Source: Eubacterium ventriosum
Lineage (GTDB): Bacteria; Bacillota; Clostridia; Lachnospirales; Lachnospiraceae
Direction of reading: 5' to 3'
Assembly: GCF_025150745.1 (NCBI RefSeq)
Contig: NZ_CP102282.1
Coordinates: 2,792,090 to 2,856,089, forward strand
DNA: 64,000 nucleotides
Shown here: positions 48,816-55,552 of the stretch, one piece after another
How positions within the stretch are numbered: position 1 is the first letter of the stretch
How the letters are laid out: every line of letters begins with the position of its first letter
Notes under the pieces: generated by a model
Databases searched by the model: none
What the model saw: only the letters and a program-made list of their open reading frames with translations
Told to the model about the DNA's origin: nothing
Position numbers and translations under genes: made by a program

Positions 48816-49448
48816 CTATCGGATGAAATTGGTAAATACAAAATCCGGTGCCTTTGGCATTTCAATTCCCATTTTTGTCGCAACATTTTTACAGTTAATG
48901 AAATATGCCATATTGTTTCCAAGGATCTGCATAACCTGCATTCCTTCGAGATCCTGTTTTACTTCATCCAGATTCGTCCCATGTACCATATTCCAATATC
49001 TCGATGTGATAATCGGCATCTGCATCAGACCAAAATATTTATTTACCTGATCCCATGTGGCCGTTGTTCCGGCTCTTCTTGCTGAAATTACCACAGCGGC
49101 AGGTTTCAGGCGGAATCTGTCGCCGCCACCGTTTAAATCGGCATAAAAGACTCTGTCCATAAAGGATGTGATTGCACCGCCTGCACCACCCCAGTGTACC
49201 GGAGTTCCAAATACGAATCCGTCATAATCCCCTGCTATTTCCAGAAATTCATTCACGATATCATCCAGGATGCATTTATTTTTTTCCTGACATTTTCTGC
49301 AGGCAATACATCCTGAAATCGGCTTGTTTCCAATCCAAAAAATATCTGTACTTATGCCATTTTCATTTAATGCACTGGATACTTCACAAAGAGCTGTATA
49401 AGTACAGCCATTTTTGTGTGGACTGCCATTGACAAGTAATACTTTCAT
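48816..49448 (-). CDS. NADPH-dependent FMN reductase-like flavodoxin-fold protein
   Basis: 210 residues. MKVLLVNGSPHKNGCTYTAL is the FMN-binding loop of the IsuF/WrbA-like group; GCIACRKCQEKNKC carries the CxxC..C segment typical of iron-sulfur flavoproteins but appears to have fewer ligands; GFVFGTPVHWGGAGGAITSFMDRVFY is the second flavin loop. ATG at 49448. Between an aldo/keto reductase gene and the lipoprotein flavodoxin gene, in one unit. Confidence 0.88.
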   Translation of the reverse strand: MKVLLVNGSPHKNGCTYTALCEVSSALNENGISTDIFWIGNKPISGCIACRKCQEKNKCILDDIVNEFLEIAGDYDGFVFGTPVHWGGAGGAITSFMDRVFYADLNGGGDRFRLKPAAVVISARRAGTTATWDQVNKYFGLMQMPIITSRYWNMVHGTNLDEVKQDLEGMQVMQILGNNMAYFINCKNVATKMGIEMPKAPDFVFTNFIR

Positions 49449-49466
49449 TGATTTTTCCTCTTATGC

Positions 49467-50354
49467 TTACCAGTTCTTTTTTTCTTTTGAACTGTCATTA
49501 TTCTTTTTTCTTTCCTCAACCATTTTCACGAACCATTCCACCATATTCGGATCCTGATGCGAGAAGAAGGAGCTTGTCTTCTTGTCCAGTTCTGCAATAG
49601 TCTTCATATCTTCATCAGAAAGTGTGAAATCAAAAACATTAAAGTTTTCTTCCATTCTCTCAATGTGTGTTGATTTCGGAATAACCACTACCCCTCTCTG
49701 AATATGCCAGCGAAGCATAACCTGTGCCGGAGTCTTCTGATATTTTTCTGCAATCTCTGCGATGACAGGATTCTCAAAGGTGCCTCCTCTGCCCTCACCG
49801 AATGGTGCCCATGCTTCTAACCGGATGTCATATTTGTCTGCCCATTCCTTCATCTCTTTCTGCTGATTGAAGATGTGGGTTTCCACCTGATTTACCATAG
49901 GTTTAATGCGGTTGAAGGATGCAAAATCAACCATTCTGTCTACATAAAAGTTGGAAATTCCGATTGCTCTGATTTTTCCCTCATCGTACAGATCTTCCAA
50001 TGCATGGTAAGCACCGTAAGCATCTGAAAATGGCTGGTGAAGCAATACCAGATCCAGATAATCTGTCTTTAACTTTTTCATGGATTCAAGAACTGATTTC
50101 TTTGCTTCTTCATATCCATAATGTTCAACCCACACCTTTGTTGTAAGGAAGATTTCTTCTCTTGGAATGCCTGACTTTTGGATTGCATTCCCAACCTCTT
50201 CCTCATTAAAATAACTCTGTGCTGTATCAATCGCCCGGTATCCAACTTTTAAAGCATCAAGCACACATCTTTCACATTCCTCTTTTGTTACCTGATATAC
50301 GCCATATCCCAGTATTGGCATTTTTACACCATTATTTAATGAAATATATTCCAT
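49467..50354 (-). CDS. aldo/keto reductase (AKR5-like)
   Basis: 295 residues from the ATG at 50354 (AAGGAGG 8 bp upstream; an in-frame MKENKEDTT extension is ignored). YISLNNGVKMPILGYGVYQV, tetrad Asp/Tyr in YRAIDTAQSYFNEEEVG, Lys in FLTTKVW, His in LVLLHQPF, and IPKSTHIERMEENFNVFDF cofactor motif. Resembles 2,5-diketogluconate or methylglyoxal reductases. First gene after promoter module C, followed by two flavodoxin-fold genes. Confidence 0.93.
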   Translation of the reverse strand: MEYISLNNGVKMPILGYGVYQVTKEECERCVLDALKVGYRAIDTAQSYFNEEEVGNAIQKSGIPREEIFLTTKVWVEHYGYEEAKKSVLESMKKLKTDYLDLVLLHQPFSDAYGAYHALEDLYDEGKIRAIGISNFYVDRMVDFASFNRIKPMVNQVETHIFNQQKEMKEWADKYDIRLEAWAPFGEGRGGTFENPVIAEIAEKYQKTPAQVMLRWHIQRGVVVIPKSTHIERMEENFNVFDFTLSDEDMKTIAELDKKTSSFFSHQDPNMVEWFVKMVEERKKNNDSSKEKKNW

Positions 50355-50396
50355 TGTCGTATCCTCCTTGTTTTCTTTCATTCATCTTACATTCAT

Positions 50397-50460
50397 ACTA
50401 TAATACTGATAGATTCCTTTGAGAAGTTTCGATAAGTTTTTCAGTCTTAACCTTTCGGTT
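50397..50460 (-). promoter_or_regulatory. LysR-type promoter module C (aldo/keto reductase-flavodoxin unit)
   Basis: Minus strand AACCGAAAGGTTAAGACTG (50442-50460), 14 bp, ACTTCT, 19 bp, TATAGT (50397-50402). The box overlaps the 3' end of the truncated gene upstream. Confidence 0.65.
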
Positions 50461-50821
50461 TATTCTGGTTCTTACTGATTGAACAGCCATCCCATAATTT
50501 CTTTGTCCCGTCATATGCATCCGGAATATATACATTGTAATGAATGTCCCCTTCATTTGGAGAATGAAGAACATTATCCAGGAGGAAGCCCCGGTATTCT
50601 TCGCTTCCCGGCGTAACATTTTCCAATTCATCTCCGGATGTATTTTTTTCTGTATTTTCTTTTTTCTCATTTGTCTTCTGCTGTACGGTCTGTACCTGGT
50701 TTATTGTTTGTTGATTCTTCTTTTCATCCCTGCCAGGTTTTGAAAAGTAGATATATACCATGATTACCATTGCTAAAATAACAACTCCAATAATTGTAAG
50801 TACTAATTTCCGCTTTTCCAT
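50447..50821 (-). pseudogene. 3'-truncated membrane-anchored hydrolase-like gene
   Basis: 124 residues: membrane helix at 7-26, a Gln/Lys/Asn-rich linker, then GSEEYRGFLLDNVLHSPNEGDIHYNVYIPDAYDGTKK, which resembles the start of alpha/beta-hydrolase esterases of Lachnospiraceae. Right after YDGTKK the reading runs into unrelated residues and stops inside operator box C; no nucleophile elbow or catalytic residues are encoded. I read it as the 5' remnant of a longer gene. 17 bp downstream of the DUF4405 gene. Confidence 0.55.
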
Positions 50822-50838
50822 AAATACACCACCTTCTT

Positions 50839-51531
50839 TCAGTATGAACCTTTTCGTTTTCTCTTACCTGTTTTCTTTAGAAACACTCCACTATAATATC
50901 CAATAAATGCTATCAATATCATTACTGCCAGATAATCCAGCAGAAAAGGAAAGATCCCCTTTTCATAATCATAAAATACAAAATGCATCCTCATAATCAG
51001 ATAATCTCCTATCTGTCTCCTGTAAAATGCATATAAACCATAACCTGCAATTGTGGTTGCGACAGATCTTGCTGCCCATGTTCTGATGACGGATGGATGT
51101 TCCCATAATCGTCCTGCCATTGCTACCGCTATATTCCAATGAAATCCGAGATGTAATGACATCACCACCAGTCCCCAGTATGCGCAAAACATATGTATCT
51201 GTCTGGCTGTCATATATGTTCCGGAAATCTTTATCCATTTAAATATGTGATTTGACAATAATATTCCACTTATCATGGAACCCATTATAAGAATAAGCAT
51301 GATGATAACCAGTACTGTCTGTATCACTCTGAACGCATTATATTTTCCTTTCCTTACAGAGATCACCCATTTATGATTCAGTATGTAATGTGAAATAAAA
51401 AGCACAAGCATCGCCATACCAATCCACTCATGTGCAGTCTCGCTGAGCAGACTATATGGCATAAGAAGAAGCAAACATATCGTCATTCCTATATCTATCA
51501 ATATTTTTGCTGTAAATCGTTTATTTTTCAT
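50839..51531 (-). CDS. DUF4405 membrane protein (cytochrome b-like)
   Basis: 230 residues, five to six membrane helices. Histidines placed for heme ligation: SETAHEWIGMAMLVLFISHYILNHKW in helix 2 and QIHMFCAYWGLVVMSLHLGFHWNIA later, as in DUF4405/cytochrome b561-type proteins. Possibly passes electrons across the membrane to surface flavodoxins; inference from context. First gene after promoter module D. ATG after AGGTAGGATATGAAA-like spacing with GAGGTAGGAT. Confidence 0.8.
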   Translation of the reverse strand: MKNKRFTAKILIDIGMTICLLLLMPYSLLSETAHEWIGMAMLVLFISHYILNHKWVISVRKGKYNAFRVIQTVLVIIMLILIMGSMISGILLSNHIFKWIKISGTYMTARQIHMFCAYWGLVVMSLHLGFHWNIAVAMAGRLWEHPSVIRTWAARSVATTIAGYGLYAFYRRQIGDYLIMRMHFVFYDYEKGIFPFLLDYLAVMILIAFIGYYSGVFLKKTGKRKRKGSY

Positions 51532-51604
51532 ATCCTACCTCTTATCTAAAGCATTCATATTGTCTTTATCTGCATATAGTATCCTCCATTTTCACTTCAG
51601 CTAA

Positions 51605-51667
51605 AGTATAACAAAACGAGACTCCATTAGAAGTCTCGTTTTGTTATTCAGTATTAACCTTTAGGTT
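51605..51667 (-). promoter_or_regulatory. LysR-type promoter module D (DUF4405 gene)
   Basis: Minus strand AACCTAAAGGTTAATACTG (51649-51667), 14 bp, ACTTCT, 18 bp, TATACT (51605-51610). The centre is a perfect 14-bp dyad, AACAAAACGAGACT with AGTCTCGTTTTGTT, which may double as the lysR terminator. Confidence 0.65.
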
Positions 51668-51689
51668 TCTACTCGCATGTATTCAATTT

Positions 51690-52580
51690 TTATTTTACCT
51701 TGTTAATAGCATTTATCAGCCGCTTAACCTTAATGGACGGTTTTTTCGAATGAAGAATTCCAAACGGCATAGTATAATTCCAATCTACTGGAATGATTCT
51801 GATCAGTGGATGAACACTTTCCCAGCTCTTGAATGCCAGTAATACCTCATTATTGTTTTCGCATCGGTTAAATGCTTCTACATTGTACAGATTAAAGTCT
51901 ACAATATTGATTTCAGGATGATTTTTCATCATATCATCCCTTAGCATATCGCCATAATAACTCCATCCTCTTTGCATGATCATAAGATTTTCTCCAGCCA
52001 GATCATCAAGTGTAATTTTTTCTTTTGTTGCCAGCCTGTGATGAATTGATACCGCCACACAAAATGGTTCTCTTGAAATCTCAGTGCCATCACAGCCTCT
52101 GAGTTCAAGCATTGTTTCATCAAAGATTCCAGCTATCACATCAATATTCTTTCCCATATTAGCCAGTATCTCTCTTGCATTCTCCGGTGTATTTTCAAAT
52201 GTAATCAATTTAAACTTCATCTCCGGATATATTTTCTGTATCTTAGGCCAAAGTTCCACAAAAACTTCCGGTGGCGTCATCGGAGATATTCCAACACGAA
52301 TGATTTCTTCATTATGATTCATTGCTTCCTGCGCCCGTATCAACGATTCTTTTGAATATTGAATCAGATATTTTGCATCCTGATAGAGCGATTTACCAGC
52401 TTCCGTAATAATAAGACCTCTGTGTGTTCGTTCAAATAATTGCAAATCTAAGCTGTTTTCCAAAGAATTTATCTGTTTAATAACCGCAGGTGCACTTATA
52501 TATAATTCTTCTGCCGCTTTACTAAAGCTTCCAGCTTCGACAACGCAGATAAATGTATCAAGTTGTGGATTATACATCAT
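51690..52580 (-). CDS. LysR family transcriptional regulator
   Basis: 296 residues from the ATG at 52580 (AAAGGAG 8 bp upstream; the frame also opens with a GTG three codons earlier). Winged helix 5-65 (LDTFICVVEAGSFSKAAEELYISAPAVIKQINSLENSLDLQLFERTHRGLIITEAGKSLY), effector domain 90-290 (VRVGISPMTPPEVFVELWPKIQKIYPEMKFKLI). Adjacent to promoter D and the likely activator of modules A-D. Its own upstream region is cut at 44 bp by the recombinase gene of the mobile element. Confidence 0.92.
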   Translation of the reverse strand: MMYNPQLDTFICVVEAGSFSKAAEELYISAPAVIKQINSLENSLDLQLFERTHRGLIITEAGKSLYQDAKYLIQYSKESLIRAQEAMNHNEEIIRVGISPMTPPEVFVELWPKIQKIYPEMKFKLITFENTPENAREILANMGKNIDVIAGIFDETMLELRGCDGTEISREPFCVAVSIHHRLATKEKITLDDLAGENLMIMQRGWSYYGDMLRDDMMKNHPEINIVDFNLYNVEAFNRCENNNEVLLAFKSWESVHPLIRIIPVDWNYTMPFGILHSKKPSIKVKRLINAINKVK

Positions 52581-52623
52581 GTAATTCACTCCTTTTTGTG
52601 ATTTTAAATCATCTGAAATGCTT

Positions 52624-54417
52624 TCAGTGCCCCAATAATTGCCTCTTCTTTATCTCCTCATAAGTAGCCTTGCTCTCAGCCGCCGTTAAATCCATCTCGT
52701 CCATGTCAAGTCTCACATTCACATGATGCTTCGCTTCGTGGAGTTTGGACAATAAACATACCGTCTCAACGGTACTTTCGTTGTCCCAACAAAGTTCCTG
52801 TGTTTCCCTGTCTCCGAAATACACCGGGAAGCGGAACTTTATGTGCTTCAGGAATCTGCCATCTGGCTGCTCCTGCTCATAAATGTCCACCTGTTCTACA
52901 AAGCTGTTAAGAAATTCTTTCTTCTCCAGATCGGTGAACTTATCATATAGTTTATCAAAATATAAAAGAAATTGATAGACGTTTTCTTCTGATATTTTCT
53001 GTTGCCGGATATTCAACAGGCGGTTCTTTACTTCTTCTATACTATTCTCCACGCCTTCAATTTCATCATACAAACGGTATAACCTTGTCTCCATATCCTG
53101 ATATTTCTTCTCATAAAATTTATCCATAATATCCAGACTGTCCATCTGCTGTCCAAGTCTTGCTTTTGCCCCGGTCAGCTGTCTGTGCTGTTTTTCCAGT
53201 CCTTCAATCTCTTTTTCTATTTCTTCTGTATCTATTCTTGAGCCGATTTTATTCAGGATTGCTTCTTCAAATTTAGGATTCTTCACCAGCTTCCGAATGA
53301 CTTCTTCTACTGCATTGTTAATCTTCTCTTCGCTCCATTGTTTACGATATCCACATTTATGACCATCTACCAGGCGACGATGTTTGCAAGCATAATAGAA
53401 ATAATCCTTATATAAGGTTCCGTCTTTCTTTTTCTTTCGGTTCACGTTTCCATACATACCGCTTCCACATAATGGGCATCTCAATATTCCAGATAAAATA
53501 TGCTCATGATCGAGACTATGTGTCTTTTCATATTTCACACCTGTTTTTTCTCGTTTTTGATGAGCCAGCTCCCAGTCTGTTTCTGAAATGATTCCTTCAT
53601 GAATACCATCATGCAGCATATAATTTTCCTGCTTTACAATACGGTATTCATTTCTTGTACCAGATACTTTCTCGTTCTTCCTTCGTCCATAAGCTAGCTT
53701 TCCACAGTATACCGGATTATCCAGAACGCCTTTTATAAACGAAGAGGCAAATGCATCCAGTGTATTATTCTGTCGCTTTTTCTTTTTATATCCATGCTGG
53801 TTCAGCCATGCAGCAATCGCAGAGATTCCCATATTGGTATGAATAAATTTATCATAAATCAGACGAATAATCTCTGCTTCGTCCTCTGCGATCTGCAATT
53901 CTCCATTTACTAGCTCATAGCCATAAGGAGCAAACCCGCCGTTCCATTTTCCTTCCCTGGCTTTCTGCTTACGTCCTTCCATTGTCTGAACAAGAATATT
54001 CTCTCGTTCAATCTCTGCCACCGCAGACAGAACGGAAATCATCAGCTTTCCACTATCTTTTGAGCTGTCAATTCCATCTTCTACACAGATCAGATTCACT
54101 CCAAAATCCTGCATCCTCTGCAAAGAGTTTAAAACATCTGCCGCATTACGACCAAATCTGGAAAGCTTGAACACCAGTACAAACTGTACCTCATCTGTTC
54201 CATTCTCAATATTATCTAACATTCTCTGAAATTCCGGTCTGCCCTCTACGCTCTTTCCAGACTTACCTTCATCGGAATACTCATTTACGATTTCCATGTT
54301 CTGAAATTCCGCATATCTCTTGAGTTTTTCTTTTTGAGCATCCAGACTGTAGCCATCTACCTGCATGGTTGTGGATACTCTGGTATATATATCGCATTTA
54401 ATCTTTTTATTCTTCAT
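52624..54417 (-). CDS. large serine recombinase (site-specific integrase)
   Basis: 597 residues. Resolvase catalytic domain 8-150 with nucleophile Ser15 in YTRVSTTMQVDGYSLDAQ; recombinase domain about 165-280 (GGFAPYGYELVNGELQIAEDEAEIIRLIYDKFIHTNMGISAIAAWLNQHGYKKK); zinc ribbon about 310-355 (CPLCGSGMYG...ACKHRRLVDGHKC); coiled coil 375-450. Integrates and excises the element. ATG after GCGAGGAAAATT. The 3' end points to the chromosome, 44 bp from lysR. Confidence 0.94.
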   Translation of the reverse strand: MKNKKIKCDIYTRVSTTMQVDGYSLDAQKEKLKRYAEFQNMEIVNEYSDEGKSGKSVEGRPEFQRMLDNIENGTDEVQFVLVFKLSRFGRNAADVLNSLQRMQDFGVNLICVEDGIDSSKDSGKLMISVLSAVAEIERENILVQTMEGRKQKAREGKWNGGFAPYGYELVNGELQIAEDEAEIIRLIYDKFIHTNMGISAIAAWLNQHGYKKKKRQNNTLDAFASSFIKGVLDNPVYCGKLAYGRRKNEKVSGTRNEYRIVKQENYMLHDGIHEGIISETDWELAHQKREKTGVKYEKTHSLDHEHILSGILRCPLCGSGMYGNVNRKKKKDGTLYKDYFYYACKHRRLVDGHKCGYRKQWSEEKINNAVEEVIRKLVKNPKFEEAILNKIGSRIDTEEIEKEIEGLEKQHRQLTGAKARLGQQMDSLDIMDKFYEKKYQDMETRLYRLYDEIEGVENSIEEVKNRLLNIRQQKISEENVYQFLLYFDKLYDKFTDLEKKEFLNSFVEQVDIYEQEQPDGRFLKHIKFRFPVYFGDRETQELCWDNESTVETVCLLSKLHEAKHHVNVRLDMDEMDLTAAESKATYEEIKKRQLLGH

Positions 54418-54507
54418 AATTTTCCTCGCAGTATAACTCTGTTTTATTGTCCCAACTTTATTTTAGTACTTGTTCCAACTATTTTCAATACTTCTTTTCA
54501 TTTTTTA

Positions 54508-54536
54508 TTGACATATTTTCGTTCCAAACATATAAT
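54508..54536 (+). promoter_or_regulatory. perfect-consensus promoter of the type III antitoxin RNA
   Basis: TTGACA (54508-54513), 17 bp, TATAAT (54531-54536), exactly consensus, just ahead of the RNA repeats. Strong constitutive transcription is expected for the RNA antitoxin. Confidence 0.85.
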
Positions 54537-54542
54537 AATGAT

Positions 54543-54690
54543 AGAGACAGGATTTCTGTCATCGAAAATATTGTTCGCCCACCGTTGGCGGCTTATAAGT
54601 GATCGGCTCGAAAATATTGTTCGCTCACCGGAAGCGTCTAATAAATGTCCGGCTCGAAAATTTCGGCCCTGCCGCATGGCAGGGCTTATT
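54543..54690 (+). ncRNA. CptI-like RNA antitoxin with 46-nt repeats
   Basis: Two 46-nt repeats (54562-54607 and 54608-54653) begin TCGAAAATATTGTTCGC and end CGGC; a third copy starts at 54654 and is cut after about 12 nt by a terminator (GCCCTGCC-GCAT-GGCAGGGC, 54666-54685, then TTATTTTAT). In type III systems the toxin cuts such repeats into pseudoknots that inhibit it. Repeat number (about 2) and length fit CptI rather than the 36-nt ToxI. The terminator lets only some transcripts reach the toxin gene. Confidence 0.85.
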
Positions 54691-54705
54691 TTATAGGTGA
54701 TAAAC

Positions 54706-55194
54706 ATGATATATCAAGAAGGATACGTTTACCATATTAAAGATGAATACTTTGAAAAAGTACGGGATTCCAACTTAATGCAGAACAAAGAAGGGGGTAC
54801 ATACCGTCCTACTTTTTACTGTCTGCGTGACAATAAAACTTCTCTGTTATGGATGGTTCCACTCAGTTCTCGTGTAGAAAAGTTTAAAGCAATACACGAT
54901 AAACAGGTGGCTAAATACGGAAAGTGCCTAACGATTGTTTTAGGTGAATTTGATGGAAAAGAAGCTGCTTTTCTTCTCCAGAATATGTTTCCAATCAGAG
55001 ATTACTATCTTGACCATATACATACTCGAAATAATAATCCGGTTCCTGTTAAGCATTCCATTCACAGGGAAGTAACAACACATATGAAAAAAATTCGTCA
55101 GCTTCATTCCAGAGGCAAAAAAGTGGTATTTCCAGATATTGACCGACTAGAGCAGATTATGCTTGCAGAAGTAAAAGATAACGCAACCGAATAA
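54706..55194 (+). CDS. cptN: type III toxin-antitoxin endoribonuclease, CptN/ToxN family
   Basis: 162 residues from the ATG at 54706 (AGGTGA 5-8 bp upstream; GTG three codons earlier is an alternative). GYVYHIKDEYFEKVRDSNLMQNKEGGTYRPTFYCL is the typical start; SLLWMVPLSSRVEKFKAIHDKQVAKYGKC and FLLQNMFPIRDYYLDHIHT follow. An RNase that cuts mRNA and its own RNA antitoxin; such loci give phage defence by abortive infection or stabilise elements. Directly behind the repeat RNA. Confidence 0.9.
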   Translation: MIYQEGYVYHIKDEYFEKVRDSNLMQNKEGGTYRPTFYCLRDNKTSLLWMVPLSSRVEKFKAIHDKQVAKYGKCLTIVLGEFDGKEAAFLLQNMFPIRDYYLDHIHTRNNNPVPVKHSIHREVTTHMKKIRQLHSRGKKVVFPDIDRLEQIMLAEVKDNATE

Positions 55195-55202
55195 TTTCAC
55201 AA

Positions 55203-55255
55203 AAAAGCGACAGTCTGATTTACATTTTGTATATCAGGAAACTGCCGCTTCTTTT
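55203..55255 (+). terminator. terminator after the toxin gene
   Basis: AAGCG.CAGT...GAT paired with ATC...ACTG.CGCTT, interrupted by small bulges, followed by CTTTTT. It overlaps the 3' end of the small minus-strand ORF. Confidence 0.6.
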
Positions 55256-55368
55256 TCTTCTTTATTCTGTTTTTCTTCCTCCAACTCCCGGAGGACTTCT
55301 TCGCCGTACTTATCAATCATCCGTACCAGAAAATCAATACACCGCTCAAATTCAATATTCTGTTGCAT
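55234..55368 (-). CDS. 44-residue small acidic protein
   Basis: MQQNIEFERCIDFLVRMIDKYGEE followed by a Glu/Lys-rich helix ending EAAVS. The ATG at 55368 follows GGGGGGAG by 4 bp. Small acidic helical ORFs of this type occur in mobile elements of related bacteria; function unknown. It is read away from the NB-ARC gene, and an 11-bp inverted repeat (55437-55466) lies between their starts. Confidence 0.55.
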   Translation of the reverse strand: MQQNIEFERCIDFLVRMIDKYGEEVLRELEEEKQNKEEKEAAVS

Positions 55369-55436
55369 AAGCTCCCCCCGTTATTGTTTGATCTGAGCTT
55401 ATTTTACAGAACCTGCCTGAAAACCACATTGAATAG

Positions 55437-55513
55437 AAATTGATTGTAAATTGACACAATCAATTTAAAAATATCCGCATTTCCTTGAATCGAATATATG
55501 TTCGTGTTATGAT
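55437..55513. promoter_or_regulatory. inverted-repeat operator and promoter for the NB-ARC gene
   Basis: AAATTGATTGT (55437-55447) and ACAATCAATTT (55456-55466) are perfect 11-bp complements 8 bp apart, centred on TTGAC. A promoter TTGAAT (55485-55490), 17 bp, TATGAT (55508-55513) follows on the plus strand. Position suits a repressor site for the divergent genes. Confidence 0.5.
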
Positions 55514-55552
55514 GGATATACTTAATCTTTAACTACGAAAGGGGAATTTCTA

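Noticed and set aside
54562..54665. Possible CRISPR array from repeated TCGAAAATATTGTTCGC
   Set aside because: Repeats are contiguous 46-nt units with no constant repeat/variable spacer pattern, and a type III toxin gene follows.
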